From contig NZ_CP054492.1 in NCBI RefSeq assembly GCF_015265455.1, positions 620,001 through 684,000 of the forward strand: a stretch of 64,000 nt of DNA, given 5' to 3'. Of this stretch, positions 1 through 9,901 are shown in pieces; within the stretch, counting starts at the first letter, position 1, and each line of letters begins with the position of its first letter. The position numbers were made by a program, and so were the translations under genes. This DNA comes from Candidatus Sulfurimonas baltica. GTDB taxonomy: Bacteria > Campylobacterota > Campylobacteria > Campylobacterales > Sulfurimonadaceae. Below the pieces are notes generated by a model. It saw only the letters and a list, made by a program, of their open reading frames with translations. It made no database searches and was not told the DNA's origin.

Positions 1-54
1 AAAGTTAAGTCTATAAACTCATGCATCAATATTTATAGGGTTGATAGTGACTAA
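1..54 (+). CDS. C-terminal end of an upstream gene (partial)
   Basis: Frame 1 is open from the first base to a TAA at 52-54 (last residues IYRVDSD), while the other two + frames close within the first 15 bases. It overlaps the next gene's GTG start by 8 nt, as is common inside polysaccharide operons. The fragment is too short to name; from context it would be another polysaccharide gene. Confidence 0.4.
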   Translation, partial: KVKSINSCINIYRVDSD

Positions 55-2143
55 ATTAAACCACTACATCAAAAAAATATTATCTATGTCAGCACAAGAA
101 TTGGTAAAAAAAGTTGTAAATAAGATAAATACAAAAGTAAAAGATAGTATCCAAAAATCAAAAGATTTAAATGGGAACACTCACATAGGTTCTGATGTAC
201 ACCTTATACAAACTAGCTATATAGATGTAAAAGAGTTAGACACTTCAAATATAGATATAAAAGTAGCTATATATTTGTCACAGATGTATTGTGAACATAA
301 ATTTGATTTGCTTGGAAGTGGTTGGGTTGAAAATAGCTATGCTTCAGTGGCTCTTGGTGTTGAAGGCTATACGTATGATATGAACATGCCTGCTCCAAAA
401 AGCATTAGTGCTGAGTATGAGCCAATAGACTGGCAAAAAGACTATAAAAGTGGCTATAGATGGAATGAAACTACTTGGTATAAAGATCAGAAAATCGGAC
501 ATAAACTAGGAAGTGATATAAAAGTGCCGTGGGAATTAGCAAGGTTTCAGCACTTGCCACAACTTGCCATTTTTTCTATAGTTGATGAGAGTTTAAAAGA
601 ACAAAATATCAAAGAGTTTAAATATCAAATATTAGATTTCATAGTAAACAATCCTCCTCGCATGGGAGTAAATTGGGCATGTACTATGGATGTGGGAATA
701 AGAGTTGCCAATATGCTTGTTGCATACGATATGTTTATGCAACTTGATTGTTTTGGGGTTTTAGATGATGAGTTTAAACAAACTTTCGCAAATAGTATTT
801 ATGGGCATGGCTTACATATTGTTGACAATTTAGAGTATAGTGAATTTGGAAGAAGCAATCATTATTTGAGTGACATATCTGGCTTATTATTTGTTTCAGC
901 ATACATGGAATCTAATGATGAGATAAATCAATGGTTAGCTTTTAGTATTCAAGAAGTAATTAATGAAATGGACTATGAGTTTTATGAAGATGGTGGAAAC
1001 TTTGAGAGTTCTACTAGCTATCATAGACTTAGTGGCGAACTTATGGTTTATTGTACTGCTTTGATATTGGGACTCAAAGAAGAAAAAGTAAAAGCATTGC
1101 AAAACTATAGCATCAAAGGGTGGAAAGTCAAACCGAAGCTGTTGCCATTAGATAAACAAGAATTCAAAATTAATAATTCTATATCCAAAATTGAATTACA
1201 ACAGTGGTACATCGATAGACTTTATAAAATAGGTAGATTTACTGTAGATATTACAAAGCAAAATGGAGATATACCACAGTTTGGAGATAATGATAGCGGT
1301 AGATTTTTTAGATTTAGTCCAAATGGAAAGTTTTTGACAAACAAAGAGGCAGTAGATAAATATCTTAATCTAAAAGGCTATGTAGAAAATGATGAACTTT
1401 TTTGGGATGAAAATATTTTAAACCATAGTACTTTTGTAAGTTGTTTTGGTGGAGCTTATGAAGATGCCATCTTTAACAATGATATGGCATTTGAAAAAAG
1501 TTTTATTAATGCTATAGCTGAACAAAAATTTGAACAAAAAGATATACCTTATAAAAATATTAAAAAAAATAGTTATAGTTTAGATGGTTTGAATCATGAA
1601 AATACTATAATTCATAATTCAAAATTAAATATTATAAATTCAAAATTAATAACTTACCCAGATAGTGGGATATTTATTTTTAAGGCAGATGATTTTTATT
1701 TGGCAGTTTGTGTTACCCCACTAGGACAAAAAAATAGCGGTGGTCATACACATAATGATAAATTAGGATATGAACTTTGGCTAGATGGAAAAGACATAGT
1801 AAAAGACCCAGGGACTTATCTCTATACACCTCTATCACATAGAAGAAATGAGTTTAGAAGTATAATAGCTCATAATGTGCCAATTGTAGAAAATATCGAG
1901 CAGAATAGTTGGAACCAGGGAAATATAGGACTTTTTTGCTTATTTAACGAATCAAAATGTTTTGTGAAAAATTTCGGAAGTAATTTTATAGAACTTGTTT
2001 TAGAATATAAAGATATAAAAATAGTTAGACGATTTGAAATTAATGAAAAAAAGGTACAAGTGATAGATAAGTGTAATAGAGTGTTTTATAAGAATAAATT
2101 TGGAATGTATTCAAATGGCTACGGGAAAGTGGAGAATGTATGA
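47..2143 (+). CDS. Heparinase II/III-family protein of a polysaccharide cluster
   Basis: About 698 aa, with no signal peptide. The N-terminal half is an alpha-helical toroid-like region (NHYLSDISG near residue 275, SSTSYHRLSGEL near 320). The C-terminal part has the heparinase II/III beta-sandwich hallmark GGHTHNDKLGYELW near 565, followed by a DPGTYLYT stretch. Members of this family without a secretion signal are common in O-antigen/capsule loci, where they may act on or modify the polymer. I chose GTG at 47 because GGG at 38-40 sits 6 nt upstream; a TTG at 41 is also in frame but lies directly on that GGG. Its end overlaps the next glycosyltransferase by 4 nt. The family call is firm; the substrate is unknown. 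Confidence 0.8.
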   Translation: MTKLNHYIKKILSMSAQELVKKVVNKINTKVKDSIQKSKDLNGNTHIGSDVHLIQTSYIDVKELDTSNIDIKVAIYLSQMYCEHKFDLLGSGWVENSYASVALGVEGYTYDMNMPAPKSISAEYEPIDWQKDYKSGYRWNETTWYKDQKIGHKLGSDIKVPWELARFQHLPQLAIFSIVDESLKEQNIKEFKYQILDFIVNNPPRMGVNWACTMDVGIRVANMLVAYDMFMQLDCFGVLDDEFKQTFANSIYGHGLHIVDNLEYSEFGRSNHYLSDISGLLFVSAYMESNDEINQWLAFSIQEVINEMDYEFYEDGGNFESSTSYHRLSGELMVYCTALILGLKEEKVKALQNYSIKGWKVKPKLLPLDKQEFKINNSISKIELQQWYIDRLYKIGRFTVDITKQNGDIPQFGDNDSGRFFRFSPNGKFLTNKEAVDKYLNLKGYVENDELFWDENILNHSTFVSCFGGAYEDAIFNNDMAFEKSFINAIAEQKFEQKDIPYKNIKKNSYSLDGLNHENTIIHNSKLNIINSKLITYPDSGIFIFKADDFYLAVCVTPLGQKNSGGHTHNDKLGYELWLDGKDIVKDPGTYLYTPLSHRRNEFRSIIAHNVPIVENIEQNSWNQGNIGLFCLFNESKCFVKNFGSNFIELVLEYKDIKIVRRFEINEKKVQVIDKCNRVFYKNKFGMYSNGYGKVENV

Positions 2144-3315
2144 AAAAAATATTGATAGTGTCATATAACTTCTATCCTGAGATAAATCCTAGATCATTTA
2201 GAACATTTGAATTGGCAAAATCACTTTCAAAAATTGGGCATAGCGTTGATATCGTAATTCCTAAAATAGATTTTGATTATGCAGAAATAGAAAAAAAATT
2301 TAATTTTAAGATTCATTTAATTGATGCAGGTTTTTTTTTAAATCCTTCTCAAAAAAATATTAAAACTAAATTGTATGCCGAGAAGGAAAGTAAGCATTTA
2401 AATTTAAAAAAAATTATAAAGCTTATTTTAAATTGTATCTATCTAGGAGGAAGAAGCTTTGAATACGCATTTACTCTTTTTAGATTCTTGAAAAATTTGC
2501 CAAATTCTTATGATATGATTATTTCTATTAGCTTTCCGATAAGTGTACATCTTGGAACAAGATGGTATTTAAGTGGATTGCATAATAAACCATTATCTGT
2601 AGCAGATTCAGGAGATCCTTTTTCTTTTAATCCTGAAATTAAGCCGAAATGTTTTTATTTTAAAATATTAGAAAAATATATTTTAAAACCTTTTGATTAT
2701 ATTGCTATTCCGACATCAGAAGCACTTGGTTTATATAAGTTTTTTAAAAGTGAAGATAAAATTAAAATTATTCCTCAAAGTTTTGATTACAAAAGCGTTA
2801 AAATAAAATCTTATAAAAAAAATAAAATCCCTACTTTTGGCTATGCTGGTATATTTTATAAAAATATTAGAAATCCGAAAACATTATTTGATTTTTTGCT
2901 TACTTTAAAAAATGTAGAATTTAAATTTATTATTTTTACAAATACAGAAAGTAAAGATAATATGGAGCTTATTCTAAAATATAAGAGTATACTCGGAGAT
3001 AAACTTGAAGTTCACCCTCTTCTTCCAAGAGAAGAATGTATTTATGAACTTAGTGGAATGGATTTTATTATCAATCAAGACAATATTAATTCAGAACAAA
3101 AACCAAGTAAAGTCATTGATTATATGGTAACCATGCGTCCTATTTTTAATTTTGACCAAAATCATTTTGACCAAAATAAATTATTGCAAATGTTTTGCAA
3201 TAATAAATGCAATACTTTTAAAATTAACGATGAATATCATAAGAAGTTGAAAAAATTTGATTCAGTACATGTGGCAAATCTTTTTCTTAAACTACTATAT
3301 AAAGATCTGGATTAA
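2140..3315 (+). CDS. Glycosyltransferase, GT4-like
   Basis: 391 aa with a GT-B style N-terminus (KKILIVSYNFYPEINPRS) and a C-terminal nucleotide-sugar domain. The C-terminal segment QKPSKVIDYMVTMRPIF is the usual (P)SK..(E/D)YM.. signature of family 4 glycosyltransferases. It should transfer a sugar to the lipid-linked repeat unit at the cytoplasmic face of the inner membrane. It starts inside the stop of the heparinase-like gene (ATGA overlap) and ends 2 nt before the polymerase-like gene, so it belongs to the same operon. Donor and acceptor cannot be read from sequence. Confidence 0.8.
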   Translation: MKKILIVSYNFYPEINPRSFRTFELAKSLSKIGHSVDIVIPKIDFDYAEIEKKFNFKIHLIDAGFFLNPSQKNIKTKLYAEKESKHLNLKKIIKLILNCIYLGGRSFEYAFTLFRFLKNLPNSYDMIISISFPISVHLGTRWYLSGLHNKPLSVADSGDPFSFNPEIKPKCFYFKILEKYILKPFDYIAIPTSEALGLYKFFKSEDKIKIIPQSFDYKSVKIKSYKKNKIPTFGYAGIFYKNIRNPKTLFDFLLTLKNVEFKFIIFTNTESKDNMELILKYKSILGDKLEVHPLLPREECIYELSGMDFIINQDNINSEQKPSKVIDYMVTMRPIFNFDQNHFDQNKLLQMFCNNKCNTFKINDEYHKKLKKFDSVHVANLFLKLLYKDLD

Positions 3316-3317
3316 TT

Positions 3318-4562
3318 ATGAACACTCAATCCAGATCTTTAGCTCCTAAAAATAAAAAATATTCAGAGATTTTAAATACTACTATAATAATACCAATAAC
3401 CTTTATTATAATAATTTTTTTGCCTTCTTTTCTTTATAAGTATGCAGAAGCATCGTCGATGCAGTTTGGCAATATGATGACGGTGCTTTTGTGCATTATA
3501 ATTGCTACTAAATATAATAATAAATTATATTTAAAAAAAAACAATGCTTTTTATATTGTCTTATTTATATTTATTGTATTTACTATAAGCTTGATTTCAT
3601 ATATAGAAAATAGCAATTTTATTTTTTTTCGTTTTTACTTTACTTTTTTATATTTAATATTTTTTATAATAGGTGCATTTATGTTCTCTAGATTAATTAC
3701 AAAGATAAATGAAAAAATATTTAATAAAACTATAGATTTTATTTTTTATATACTATTAATCGATGGGCTTTTTACCACATTTAAATATTATGTTAATGAA
3801 GGTAGTCGTTCATTGTTACTTTTCAATGAACCATCACACTATGCTTTGACTTTTTTGCCTATGCTATTATATCAATTATTAAAACATAGGGAAAACAAAC
3901 CAAGATTATTTTTACTTGTTTCTTTATCATTATTAATAGTAATTATTTTAAAAAATTTGACACTATTTGTTGGGTTAATATTTGCTATGATAATAATTTA
4001 TAATAAAAAAACAATATTGTTTACAATAGTAATGTTATTGCTAGCAGTAATACTTTTTTATAGTGAATTGAGTTATTTTACAAACAGATTGGACTTTTCA
4101 TCTGCTAATGATAATTTCTCTGTTTTAGTTTTTTTATCTGGTTGGGAAAGAGCGTATTTAAATTTACAGGACACCATGGGCCTAGGTGTTGGGCTAAATC
4201 AGTTAGGCTATGTTGGACAGCCTGGTGACTATATGTTAAGAATATATTCACTTCTATCAATATATTTAAATTTTAATGATGGTGGTACTACGGCATCAAA
4301 ATTCATATCTGAATTTGGGCTGTTTGCGGTTATTTTAATTTTAATTTTTTTAAGAAATGTAATCAAGTATGTTATAAGGTTGAGAAATAAGAATAATTTA
4401 TTTTCTTCATTTGAACTTTTTTTTTACTCTATCTATATTATGATGATGATTGAACTATTTGTTAGAGGAATTGGATATTTTACTGGGACAATATTTCTGC
4501 TTTTAAGTGGAATTTTTTATTTTCAAAATCAAAGAAGTACTAAAAATGCATGTATTAATTAA
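3318..4562 (+). CDS. Wzy-like O-antigen polymerase (multi-spanning membrane protein)
   Basis: 414 aa, extremely hydrophobic, with roughly ten predicted membrane segments and one larger polar loop around residues 255-330. That layout is typical of Wzy polymerases and O-antigen ligases, which share little sequence. Motif-like residues include FNEPSHYALTFLP near 170, resembling the E-P-S-H/S segment of many Wzy-like proteins. It sits among glycosyltransferases and would polymerise repeat units in the periplasm. Ligase (WaaL) function is the alternative; position inside the cluster favours polymerase. Confidence 0.7.
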   Translation: MNTQSRSLAPKNKKYSEILNTTIIIPITFIIIIFLPSFLYKYAEASSMQFGNMMTVLLCIIIATKYNNKLYLKKNNAFYIVLFIFIVFTISLISYIENSNFIFFRFYFTFLYLIFFIIGAFMFSRLITKINEKIFNKTIDFIFYILLIDGLFTTFKYYVNEGSRSLLLFNEPSHYALTFLPMLLYQLLKHRENKPRLFLLVSLSLLIVIILKNLTLFVGLIFAMIIIYNKKTILFTIVMLLLAVILFYSELSYFTNRLDFSSANDNFSVLVFLSGWERAYLNLQDTMGLGVGLNQLGYVGQPGDYMLRIYSLLSIYLNFNDGGTTASKFISEFGLFAVILILIFLRNVIKYVIRLRNKNNLFSSFELFFYSIYIMMMIELFVRGIGYFTGTIFLLLSGIFYFQNQRSTKNACIN

Positions 4563-5688
4563 TGCTATTGGTATTACAGATTCAGGTGGTATAACAGTAC
4601 TTGAAAATGTTTTAATTGAATGCAGTAATGATGAAGCAAATAGCTTTTATATTATATGCAATGATAATATAAATATAAATAGATTTTATATAAAATATTC
4701 TGGTGTAAAAAACTTTGAATTTAAAATTATAAAAAATAGAAGTTTTTTATATAGGTTGTATTATGAAAATATAGTATTTAATATGATTATTCAAAATAAC
4801 AATATAGACTTAGTTTATAATTTTTCTGGAACTGCACAGTTTTTCTTGAAAACACATCAGATTACAAAGGTGCATAACTTACTTTTTTACTCTAAAAAAA
4901 TAGGTAAAGTATATTTTGAAAAAAAAGAATATTTAAAATGGTTTAAGCAAATATTGCTAAAAAGGTTTGTTTTTCATAATATGTTAAAACGAACAAAATA
5001 TATAGAAGTTCAATCTTCTCATGTAAAAGAGTGTATATCTGATTTTTTAGATATTGGCAATAAAATGTTTTACATAAAGAGTGATATTGATGTGTCGAAT
5101 GATTTGTTTTCTAAACCAAAAGAATATGATTTTAGAAAAAAGATAAAATTTCTTTATATTGTGGGACCTCATTTTGAATATATTCATAAAAATTTTATAG
5201 ATTTTACAGATACAATGATTGAATTTTATAAATTAAATATAGATTTTGAAATAAATATTACTTTAACAAAAGAACAGTTAGATAATTCTTTTTTATGGGA
5301 TAGCTCTTTGAGCCTAAAAACAAACTTTTTAGGATATATAAATAAAGAAGAAGTAAATAATTTGTTTGTAGATAACACTATTTTAATTTCTACTTCTATA
5401 ATTGAGACTCTTGGACTGCATGTAGTAGAAGCTGTTCAAAATGGAATCTTAGTAATAGCTCCAAATGAAATATATAGTAAAATGGTTTATGGAGACGACT
5501 TTCTTACTTATGAATTATTTAATAAAGAGTCATTGTTAAGAGCAATAAAAGGTATTACTTTACAATGTAATAATAGTATTAAAGATATAATATTGAATAA
5601 TCAACGATATTTAATTGAAAATGAAAATAAAAAATGTAAATCAATAATAGAAATATTTGATGAAGTGATAAAGGATATAAATGTTTAA
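4546..5688 (+). CDS. Glycosyltransferase with EX7E motif
   Basis: 380 aa. The C-terminal domain holds ETLGLHVVE, an exact E-x7-E arrangement typical of GT4-type retaining transferases, followed by QNGILVIAP. The N-terminus (NAIGITDSGGITVLENVL) fits the acceptor-side Rossmann domain. I chose ATG at 4546 (protein MHVLINAIG) because an upstream in-frame ATG at 4507 lies deep in the polymerase gene. Even so, it overlaps the polymerase gene by 17 nt, and its own end overlaps the CapE-like gene by 8 nt, so translation is probably coupled. Confidence 0.75.
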   Translation: MHVLINAIGITDSGGITVLENVLIECSNDEANSFYIICNDNININRFYIKYSGVKNFEFKIIKNRSFLYRLYYENIVFNMIIQNNNIDLVYNFSGTAQFFLKTHQITKVHNLLFYSKKIGKVYFEKKEYLKWFKQILLKRFVFHNMLKRTKYIEVQSSHVKECISDFLDIGNKMFYIKSDIDVSNDLFSKPKEYDFRKKIKFLYIVGPHFEYIHKNFIDFTDTMIEFYKLNIDFEINITLTKEQLDNSFLWDSSLSLKTNFLGYINKEEVNNLFVDNTILISTSIIETLGLHVVEAVQNGILVIAPNEIYSKMVYGDDFLTYELFNKESLLRAIKGITLQCNNSIKDIILNNQRYLIENENKKCKSIIEIFDEVIKDINV

Positions 5689-6703
5689 AGATAAAGTGTT
5701 ACTAATTACAGGAGGGACTGGTTCATTTGGTAATGCCGTCCTTCGTAATTTTTTAGATACTGATATAAAAGAGATAAGAATTTTTTCCCGTGATGAATTA
5801 AAACAAGATGATATGCGTAAGAGATACAACAATGATAAACTTAAGTTTTATATTGGTGATGTTAGAGATGTTAACTCTTTGGAAGATGCTTTTAAAGGTG
5901 TTGACTTTATTTTTCATGCAGCTGCTTTAAAGCAGGTGCCTTCTTGTGAATTTTACCCTATGCAAGCAGTTCAGACAAATGTTATCGGCACAGAAAATGT
6001 TTTAAATGTTTCTATTAAATCTGGTGTCAGCAAAGTAATTGTACTCAGTACCGATAAAGCAGTTTATCCAATTAATGCTATGGGCATCAGTAAAGCCATG
6101 ATGGAAAAAGTAGCAGTTGCTAAGTCTAGAAATCTTGGCACAGAGACAACAATTTGCTGTACTAGATATGGAAATGTTATGGCTAGTCGCGGTTCTGTTA
6201 TACCTCTTTTTATAGAACAGATTAAAAAAAATGAAGAGATAACTATAACAGATCCAAATATGACAAGATTTATGATGAGTTTGGATGATGCTGTTGACTT
6301 AGTTATGTTCGCTTTTAAAAATGGAAAAAATGGAGATATCTTTGTACAAAAATCACCTGCTGCAACAATAGAGCTTTTAGCCAATACGTTAAAAAATATA
6401 TTAAACAAAAGTGAGCATGTGGTAAAGGTTATCGGCACAAGACATGGCGAAAAATTATATGAAACTCTTTTGACGAGAGAAGAGATGGTCCATGCTGTTG
6501 ACATGGATAAATATTACAGAATACCTGCAGATAATAGGGATTTAAACTATAACAAGTATTTTGAAGAAGGTGAAGTTATAACGGAAGCTTCAGACTATCA
6601 TTCGCACAATACTCACAGGTTAGATGAAGTTGAACTTAGAAAAATGCTTCTTTCGCTAAGAGAGATCAAGAGTGATTTAAAAGAGCTTGGAGTTATTTCA
6701 TGA
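5681..6703 (+). CDS. UDP-GlcNAc 4,6-dehydratase/5-epimerase, CapE/FnlA/WbjB type
   Basis: 340 aa short-chain dehydrogenase. The N-terminal TGGTGSFG binds NAD(P), and STDKAVYPINAMGISK carries the S/M/K catalytic triad of inverting UDP-GlcNAc 4,6-dehydratases (Met replaces the usual Tyr). In the known pathways this enzyme converts UDP-GlcNAc to a 4-keto-6-deoxy-L sugar, the first step to UDP-L-FucNAc or UDP-L-QuiNAc. The next two genes are the expected epimerase and reductase, at -4 and +1 nt spacing, so the trio forms a pathway cassette. The length matches the family. Symbol not assigned because capE, fnlA, wbjB and wbvB are used for different end products. Confidence 0.88.
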   Translation: MFKDKVLLITGGTGSFGNAVLRNFLDTDIKEIRIFSRDELKQDDMRKRYNNDKLKFYIGDVRDVNSLEDAFKGVDFIFHAAALKQVPSCEFYPMQAVQTNVIGTENVLNVSIKSGVSKVIVLSTDKAVYPINAMGISKAMMEKVAVAKSRNLGTETTICCTRYGNVMASRGSVIPLFIEQIKKNEEITITDPNMTRFMMSLDDAVDLVMFAFKNGKNGDIFVQKSPAATIELLANTLKNILNKSEHVVKVIGTRHGEKLYETLLTREEMVHAVDMDKYYRIPADNRDLNYNKYFEEGEVITEASDYHSHNTHRLDEVELRKMLLSLREIKSDLKELGVIS

Positions 6704-7821
6704 AAAAAGTAATGACTATAGTTGGTACTCGCCCGGAGATTATTAAGTTAAGCAGAGTTATTTCAGAACTTGAAAAATATACAGATCATATATTAGTGCA
6801 TACAGGACAAAATTACGATTATGAGCTGAATGAAGTGTTTTTTAATGAGATGGGTATAAAAAAACCAGACTATTTTTTAAATGCCGCCGCAGATAATGCT
6901 GCTGAGACTATTGCTAATGTCATTAGTAAATCAGACAAATTACTTGAAGAAGTTAAGCCAGATGCTGTTTTGCTTTATGGTGATACAAATAGTTGTCTTT
7001 CTGTGATTTCAGCTAAAAGAAGAAAAATACCTATTTTTCACATGGAAGCTGGAAACAGATGCTTTGATCAGAGAGTTCCAGAAGAGATAAATAGAAAAAT
7101 AGTTGACCAGCTTAGCGATATAAACATGACTTTAACAGAACATGCAAGAGGATATCTGATTTCAGAGGGAATAAGACCAGAAACTATTATTAAAACTGGT
7201 TCATCGATGCTTGAGGTTTTGGAGTATTATAAAAAAGATATAGAAAGTTCAAAAGTATTAGAAAATTTAAACTTGCAAAAGAAAGATTTTTTTATAGTTA
7301 GTGCTCATAGAGAAGAAAATGTAGATAGTGAACAAAACTTCAGTGATTTGTTAGACTCTTTAAATATTATGGCAACTACCTACAACAAGAGAATTATAGT
7401 TTCTACACACCCTAGAACTAGAAAAAAACTAGAATCTATTGAAACAAAAGATTTTAATCCATTGATAGAATTTATGAAACCGCTTGGTTTTTTCGACTAT
7501 ATTGCATTGCAGATGAATTCATTTTGTGCAATATCTGACAGCGGAACAATTACAGAAGAATCTTCTATATTGGGATTTCCAGCTATTACAATAAGACAAG
7601 CCCATGAAAGACCAGAAGGTATGGATGAGGGTACATTAATAATGTCCGGGTTGAAAAGTGATGATATTATTAATGCAATTAACATAGTTACTGAGCAGTT
7701 AAAAGAGGTGCCTATGCATATTGTTAAAGACTACGATACTAGTAACGTCTCAAAAAAAGTAGTAAGAATTATTATTAGTTATATAGATTACATAAATAGA
7801 ACAGTTTGGAAAAAGTATTAG
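6700..7821 (+). CDS. wecB: Non-hydrolysing UDP-N-acetylglucosamine 2-epimerase
   Basis: 373 aa, full length. Hallmarks are GTRPEIIKL at the N-terminus, HTGQNYD, HMEAGNRCFDQRVPEEINR near 115 and DSGTITEESSILGFP near 280, followed by RQAHERPEG. Family members epimerise C2 of UDP-HexNAc. Behind a CapE-like dehydratase the natural role is the 2-epimerisation step of UDP-L-FucNAc/L-QuiNAc synthesis (CapG/FnlC/WbjD role) rather than making UDP-ManNAc. It overlaps the dehydratase gene by 4 nt. Confidence 0.88.
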   Translation: MKKVMTIVGTRPEIIKLSRVISELEKYTDHILVHTGQNYDYELNEVFFNEMGIKKPDYFLNAAADNAAETIANVISKSDKLLEEVKPDAVLLYGDTNSCLSVISAKRRKIPIFHMEAGNRCFDQRVPEEINRKIVDQLSDINMTLTEHARGYLISEGIRPETIIKTGSSMLEVLEYYKKDIESSKVLENLNLQKKDFFIVSAHREENVDSEQNFSDLLDSLNIMATTYNKRIIVSTHPRTRKKLESIETKDFNPLIEFMKPLGFFDYIALQMNSFCAISDSGTITEESSILGFPAITIRQAHERPEGMDEGTLIMSGLKSDDIINAINIVTEQLKEVPMHIVKDYDTSNVSKKVVRIIISYIDYINRTVWKKY

Positions 7822-7822
7822 A

Positions 7823-8683
7823 ATGAAAAAAAAAGTTTTAATCTTAGGCTCAACTGGAATGCTAGGACATCAGGTTGTAAATTATTTTTTACAATTTGAA
7901 GAGTATGATGTTGTTGATATTGCATTTAGAAATAAATTTAGAGAAGAAACAATTGTTTTAGATGTAACCAACCAAAATATGCTTAGCAAGATTATTGTTG
8001 ATATTAATTCAGACTTTATTATTAACTGCATAGGTGTTCTAATTGGAGGTTCAAATGAAAGTATTTCAAATGCTATCTATATAAATTCATTTCTGCCTCA
8101 TAAATTAAAGGATATTGCTAAAACAATAGAAGCTAAATTAATACATATATCTACAGATTGTGTGTTTTCAGGTAAAAAAGGTGGGTATATTGAAAAAGAT
8201 GAAAGAGATGGACAAGATACTTATGCAAAAACCAAGGCATTAGGTGAAGTTATAGACAATACTAATGCTACTCTGAGAACATCTATTATTGGACCTGAAT
8301 TAAAAACGAATGGAGAAGGTTTATTTCATTGGTTTATGAATCAGTCCGGCTCAATAAATGGCTTTAACAAGGCTATTTGGTCTGGGGTTACAACACTAGA
8401 GCTAGCGCGTGTAGTTAAATGGGCTGTTGAAAATGATATAACAGGTCTTTATCATGTGACAAATAATAAGTCAATAAATAAAAACGAGTTGCTTAATTTA
8501 TTTAAAAAATATACAAAAAAAGATATTGATATTATTGCAGTTGACGGCAAGAAAGTTGATAAAAGTTTTATAGACACAAGAAAAGAGATTGACTATGCTA
8601 TCCCAAGCTATGACGAGATGGTAAAAGATATGGTCAATTTAATAAACAACAATAAATTGTATTCTCAATATGTAGCAGGTTAA
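7823..8683 (+). CDS. RmlD-like NAD(P)H sugar reductase
   Basis: 286 aa SDR. LGSTGMLGHQ is the dinucleotide-binding loop, ISTDCVFSG and YAKTK give the S/Y/K triad of RmlD-type 4-keto reductases. It is much shorter than CapF/FnlB (about 370 aa with a cupin tail), so it resembles WbvR, the reductase of the UDP-L-QuiNAc branch. This favours L-QuiNAc (or L-RhaNAc) over L-FucNAc as product; that is inference from length and family. It lies 1 nt after the epimerase gene. Confidence 0.78.
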   Translation: MKKKVLILGSTGMLGHQVVNYFLQFEEYDVVDIAFRNKFREETIVLDVTNQNMLSKIIVDINSDFIINCIGVLIGGSNESISNAIYINSFLPHKLKDIAKTIEAKLIHISTDCVFSGKKGGYIEKDERDGQDTYAKTKALGEVIDNTNATLRTSIIGPELKTNGEGLFHWFMNQSGSINGFNKAIWSGVTTLELARVVKWAVENDITGLYHVTNNKSINKNELLNLFKKYTKKDIDIIAVDGKKVDKSFIDTRKEIDYAIPSYDEMVKDMVNLINNNKLYSQYVAG

Positions 8684-8689
8684 TATAAA

Positions 8690-9901
8690 TTGAAAAAAAA
8701 AATATTGATAGTTACTGAGTACTTTTATCCAGAAGAGTTTAAAATTAATGAAATTGCTGTCGCTTGGAAAGAAAAAGGTTATGACGTAGATGTACTTACG
8801 CAGAATCCAACATATCCTTTTGGTGAAATTTACAAAGAGTATGAAAATAAGTGGTATAGCAAGGATAGCTATAATGGTATAAATATTTACAGGGTAAAAG
8901 CAGTTACTGGATATAAGAGTAGCTTGTTTAAAAAGCTTTTAAAATATTTCACTTTTATGATTTTAGGAAGTATAGTTAGTCTTAAAATCGGTAAAAAATA
9001 TGACTACGTTTTTGGCTTTGATATTGCTGCTTTAACTTGTATGGTTCCAGCTGTGATTCTTAAAAAAACTTATAAAAAAAATGTGACATTATGGGTGCAA
9101 GATGTTTGGCCTGATAGTGTATATGCCTATGGGTTTAAAAAAACAAAACTTTTAGAGTTTATATTAAATGGATTTGTGAAATTTGTTTATAGAAATAGTT
9201 CAAATTTTGCAATTTCTGCTAAAGGTTTTGAGAATAAGATTAAGCTATATCTGGATGATAGTAAAGAGATTCGATATTTGCCAAATTGGGCTGATGAATT
9301 TAATGAGGAGTTGGAGCCTTTTATATTTAGTGATGAAAAAAAAGTTCACTTTACTTTTGCTGGAAATGTAGGAAAAGTGCAAAACCTTGACAACATATTA
9401 CTAGCTTATGGCAATTTAGTAGATGATTTGATAGAGAAATCTCAGATAAATATAATAGGAGATGGCTCTCATTTAGAAAGCTTAAAGAAACTAGTTAAAG
9501 ATAAAGGTTTAAAAAATATTGTTTTCTGGGGAAGAAAACCAAGAGAAGAGATGTATAAATACTTTAAAGCAAGTGATTTTTTAATAGTGTCCTTGATAGA
9601 TAAACCAATATTTTCACTAACGGTTCCCGCTAAAACTCAAACATATATAGCTGCAAATAAACCATTGTTTGGAGTGATAAAAGGTGAAGCATCAGATATT
9701 ATAAAAGATAACAACTTGGGATTTTGTGCAGAACCTGAAAATATACAAGAGATTCAAAATACTTTTGAAAAAGCGATATATGCGAGTCCGCAAGAAATAG
9801 AAGAATTTACCAGAAATGGCGAAAAATTGACAAATACAATTTTTGACAAGGAAAAGATAATTTCTTCATTATTAAATTTATTAATTGGGAAAGAGAAATG
9901 A
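8690..9901 (+). CDS. Glycosyltransferase, WbuB-like (6-deoxy-L-HexNAc transferase family)
   Basis: 403 aa GT4 protein. The N-terminus (VTEYFYPEEFKINEIA) and NPTYPFGEIYKEYENKW are very close in style to WbuB/FnlD-type transferases, which typically follow the L-FucNAc/L-QuiNAc pathway genes. WVQDVWPDS near 137 and a C-terminal IAANKPLFGVI.GEAS segment also fit. The start is TTG at 8690, with AGG 8 nt upstream; no ATG alternative preserves the N-terminal strand. It overlaps the next gene by 4 nt. It is predicted to add the L-sugar made by the preceding trio. Confidence 0.82.
   Translation: MKKKILIVTEYFYPEEFKINEIAVAWKEKGYDVDVLTQNPTYPFGEIYKEYENKWYSKDSYNGINIYRVKAVTGYKSSLFKKLLKYFTFMILGSIVSLKIGKKYDYVFGFDIAALTCMVPAVILKKTYKKNVTLWVQDVWPDSVYAYGFKKTKLLEFILNGFVKFVYRNSSNFAISAKGFENKIKLYLDDSKEIRYLPNWADEFNEELEPFIFSDEKKVHFTFAGNVGKVQNLDNILLAYGNLVDDLIEKSQINIIGDGSHLESLKKLVKDKGLKNIVFWGRKPREEMYKYFKASDFLIVSLIDKPIFSLTVPAKTQTYIAANKPLFGVIKGEASDIIKDNNLGFCAEPENIQEIQNTFEKAIYASPQEIEEFTRNGEKLTNTIFDKEKIISSLLNLLIGKEK

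Noticed and set aside
47-2143. Heparinase-like protein as a secreted polysaccharide degradation enzyme
   Set aside because: It lacks a signal peptide and is embedded in a biosynthesis operon; a role in export or trimming is more likely, so no degradation pathway is claimed.
6064-6504. 146-aa ORF on the - strand inside the CapE-like gene
   Set aside because: Shadow of a strong coding frame; no ribosome site, hydrophobic nonsense, and the SDR protein on + is full length.
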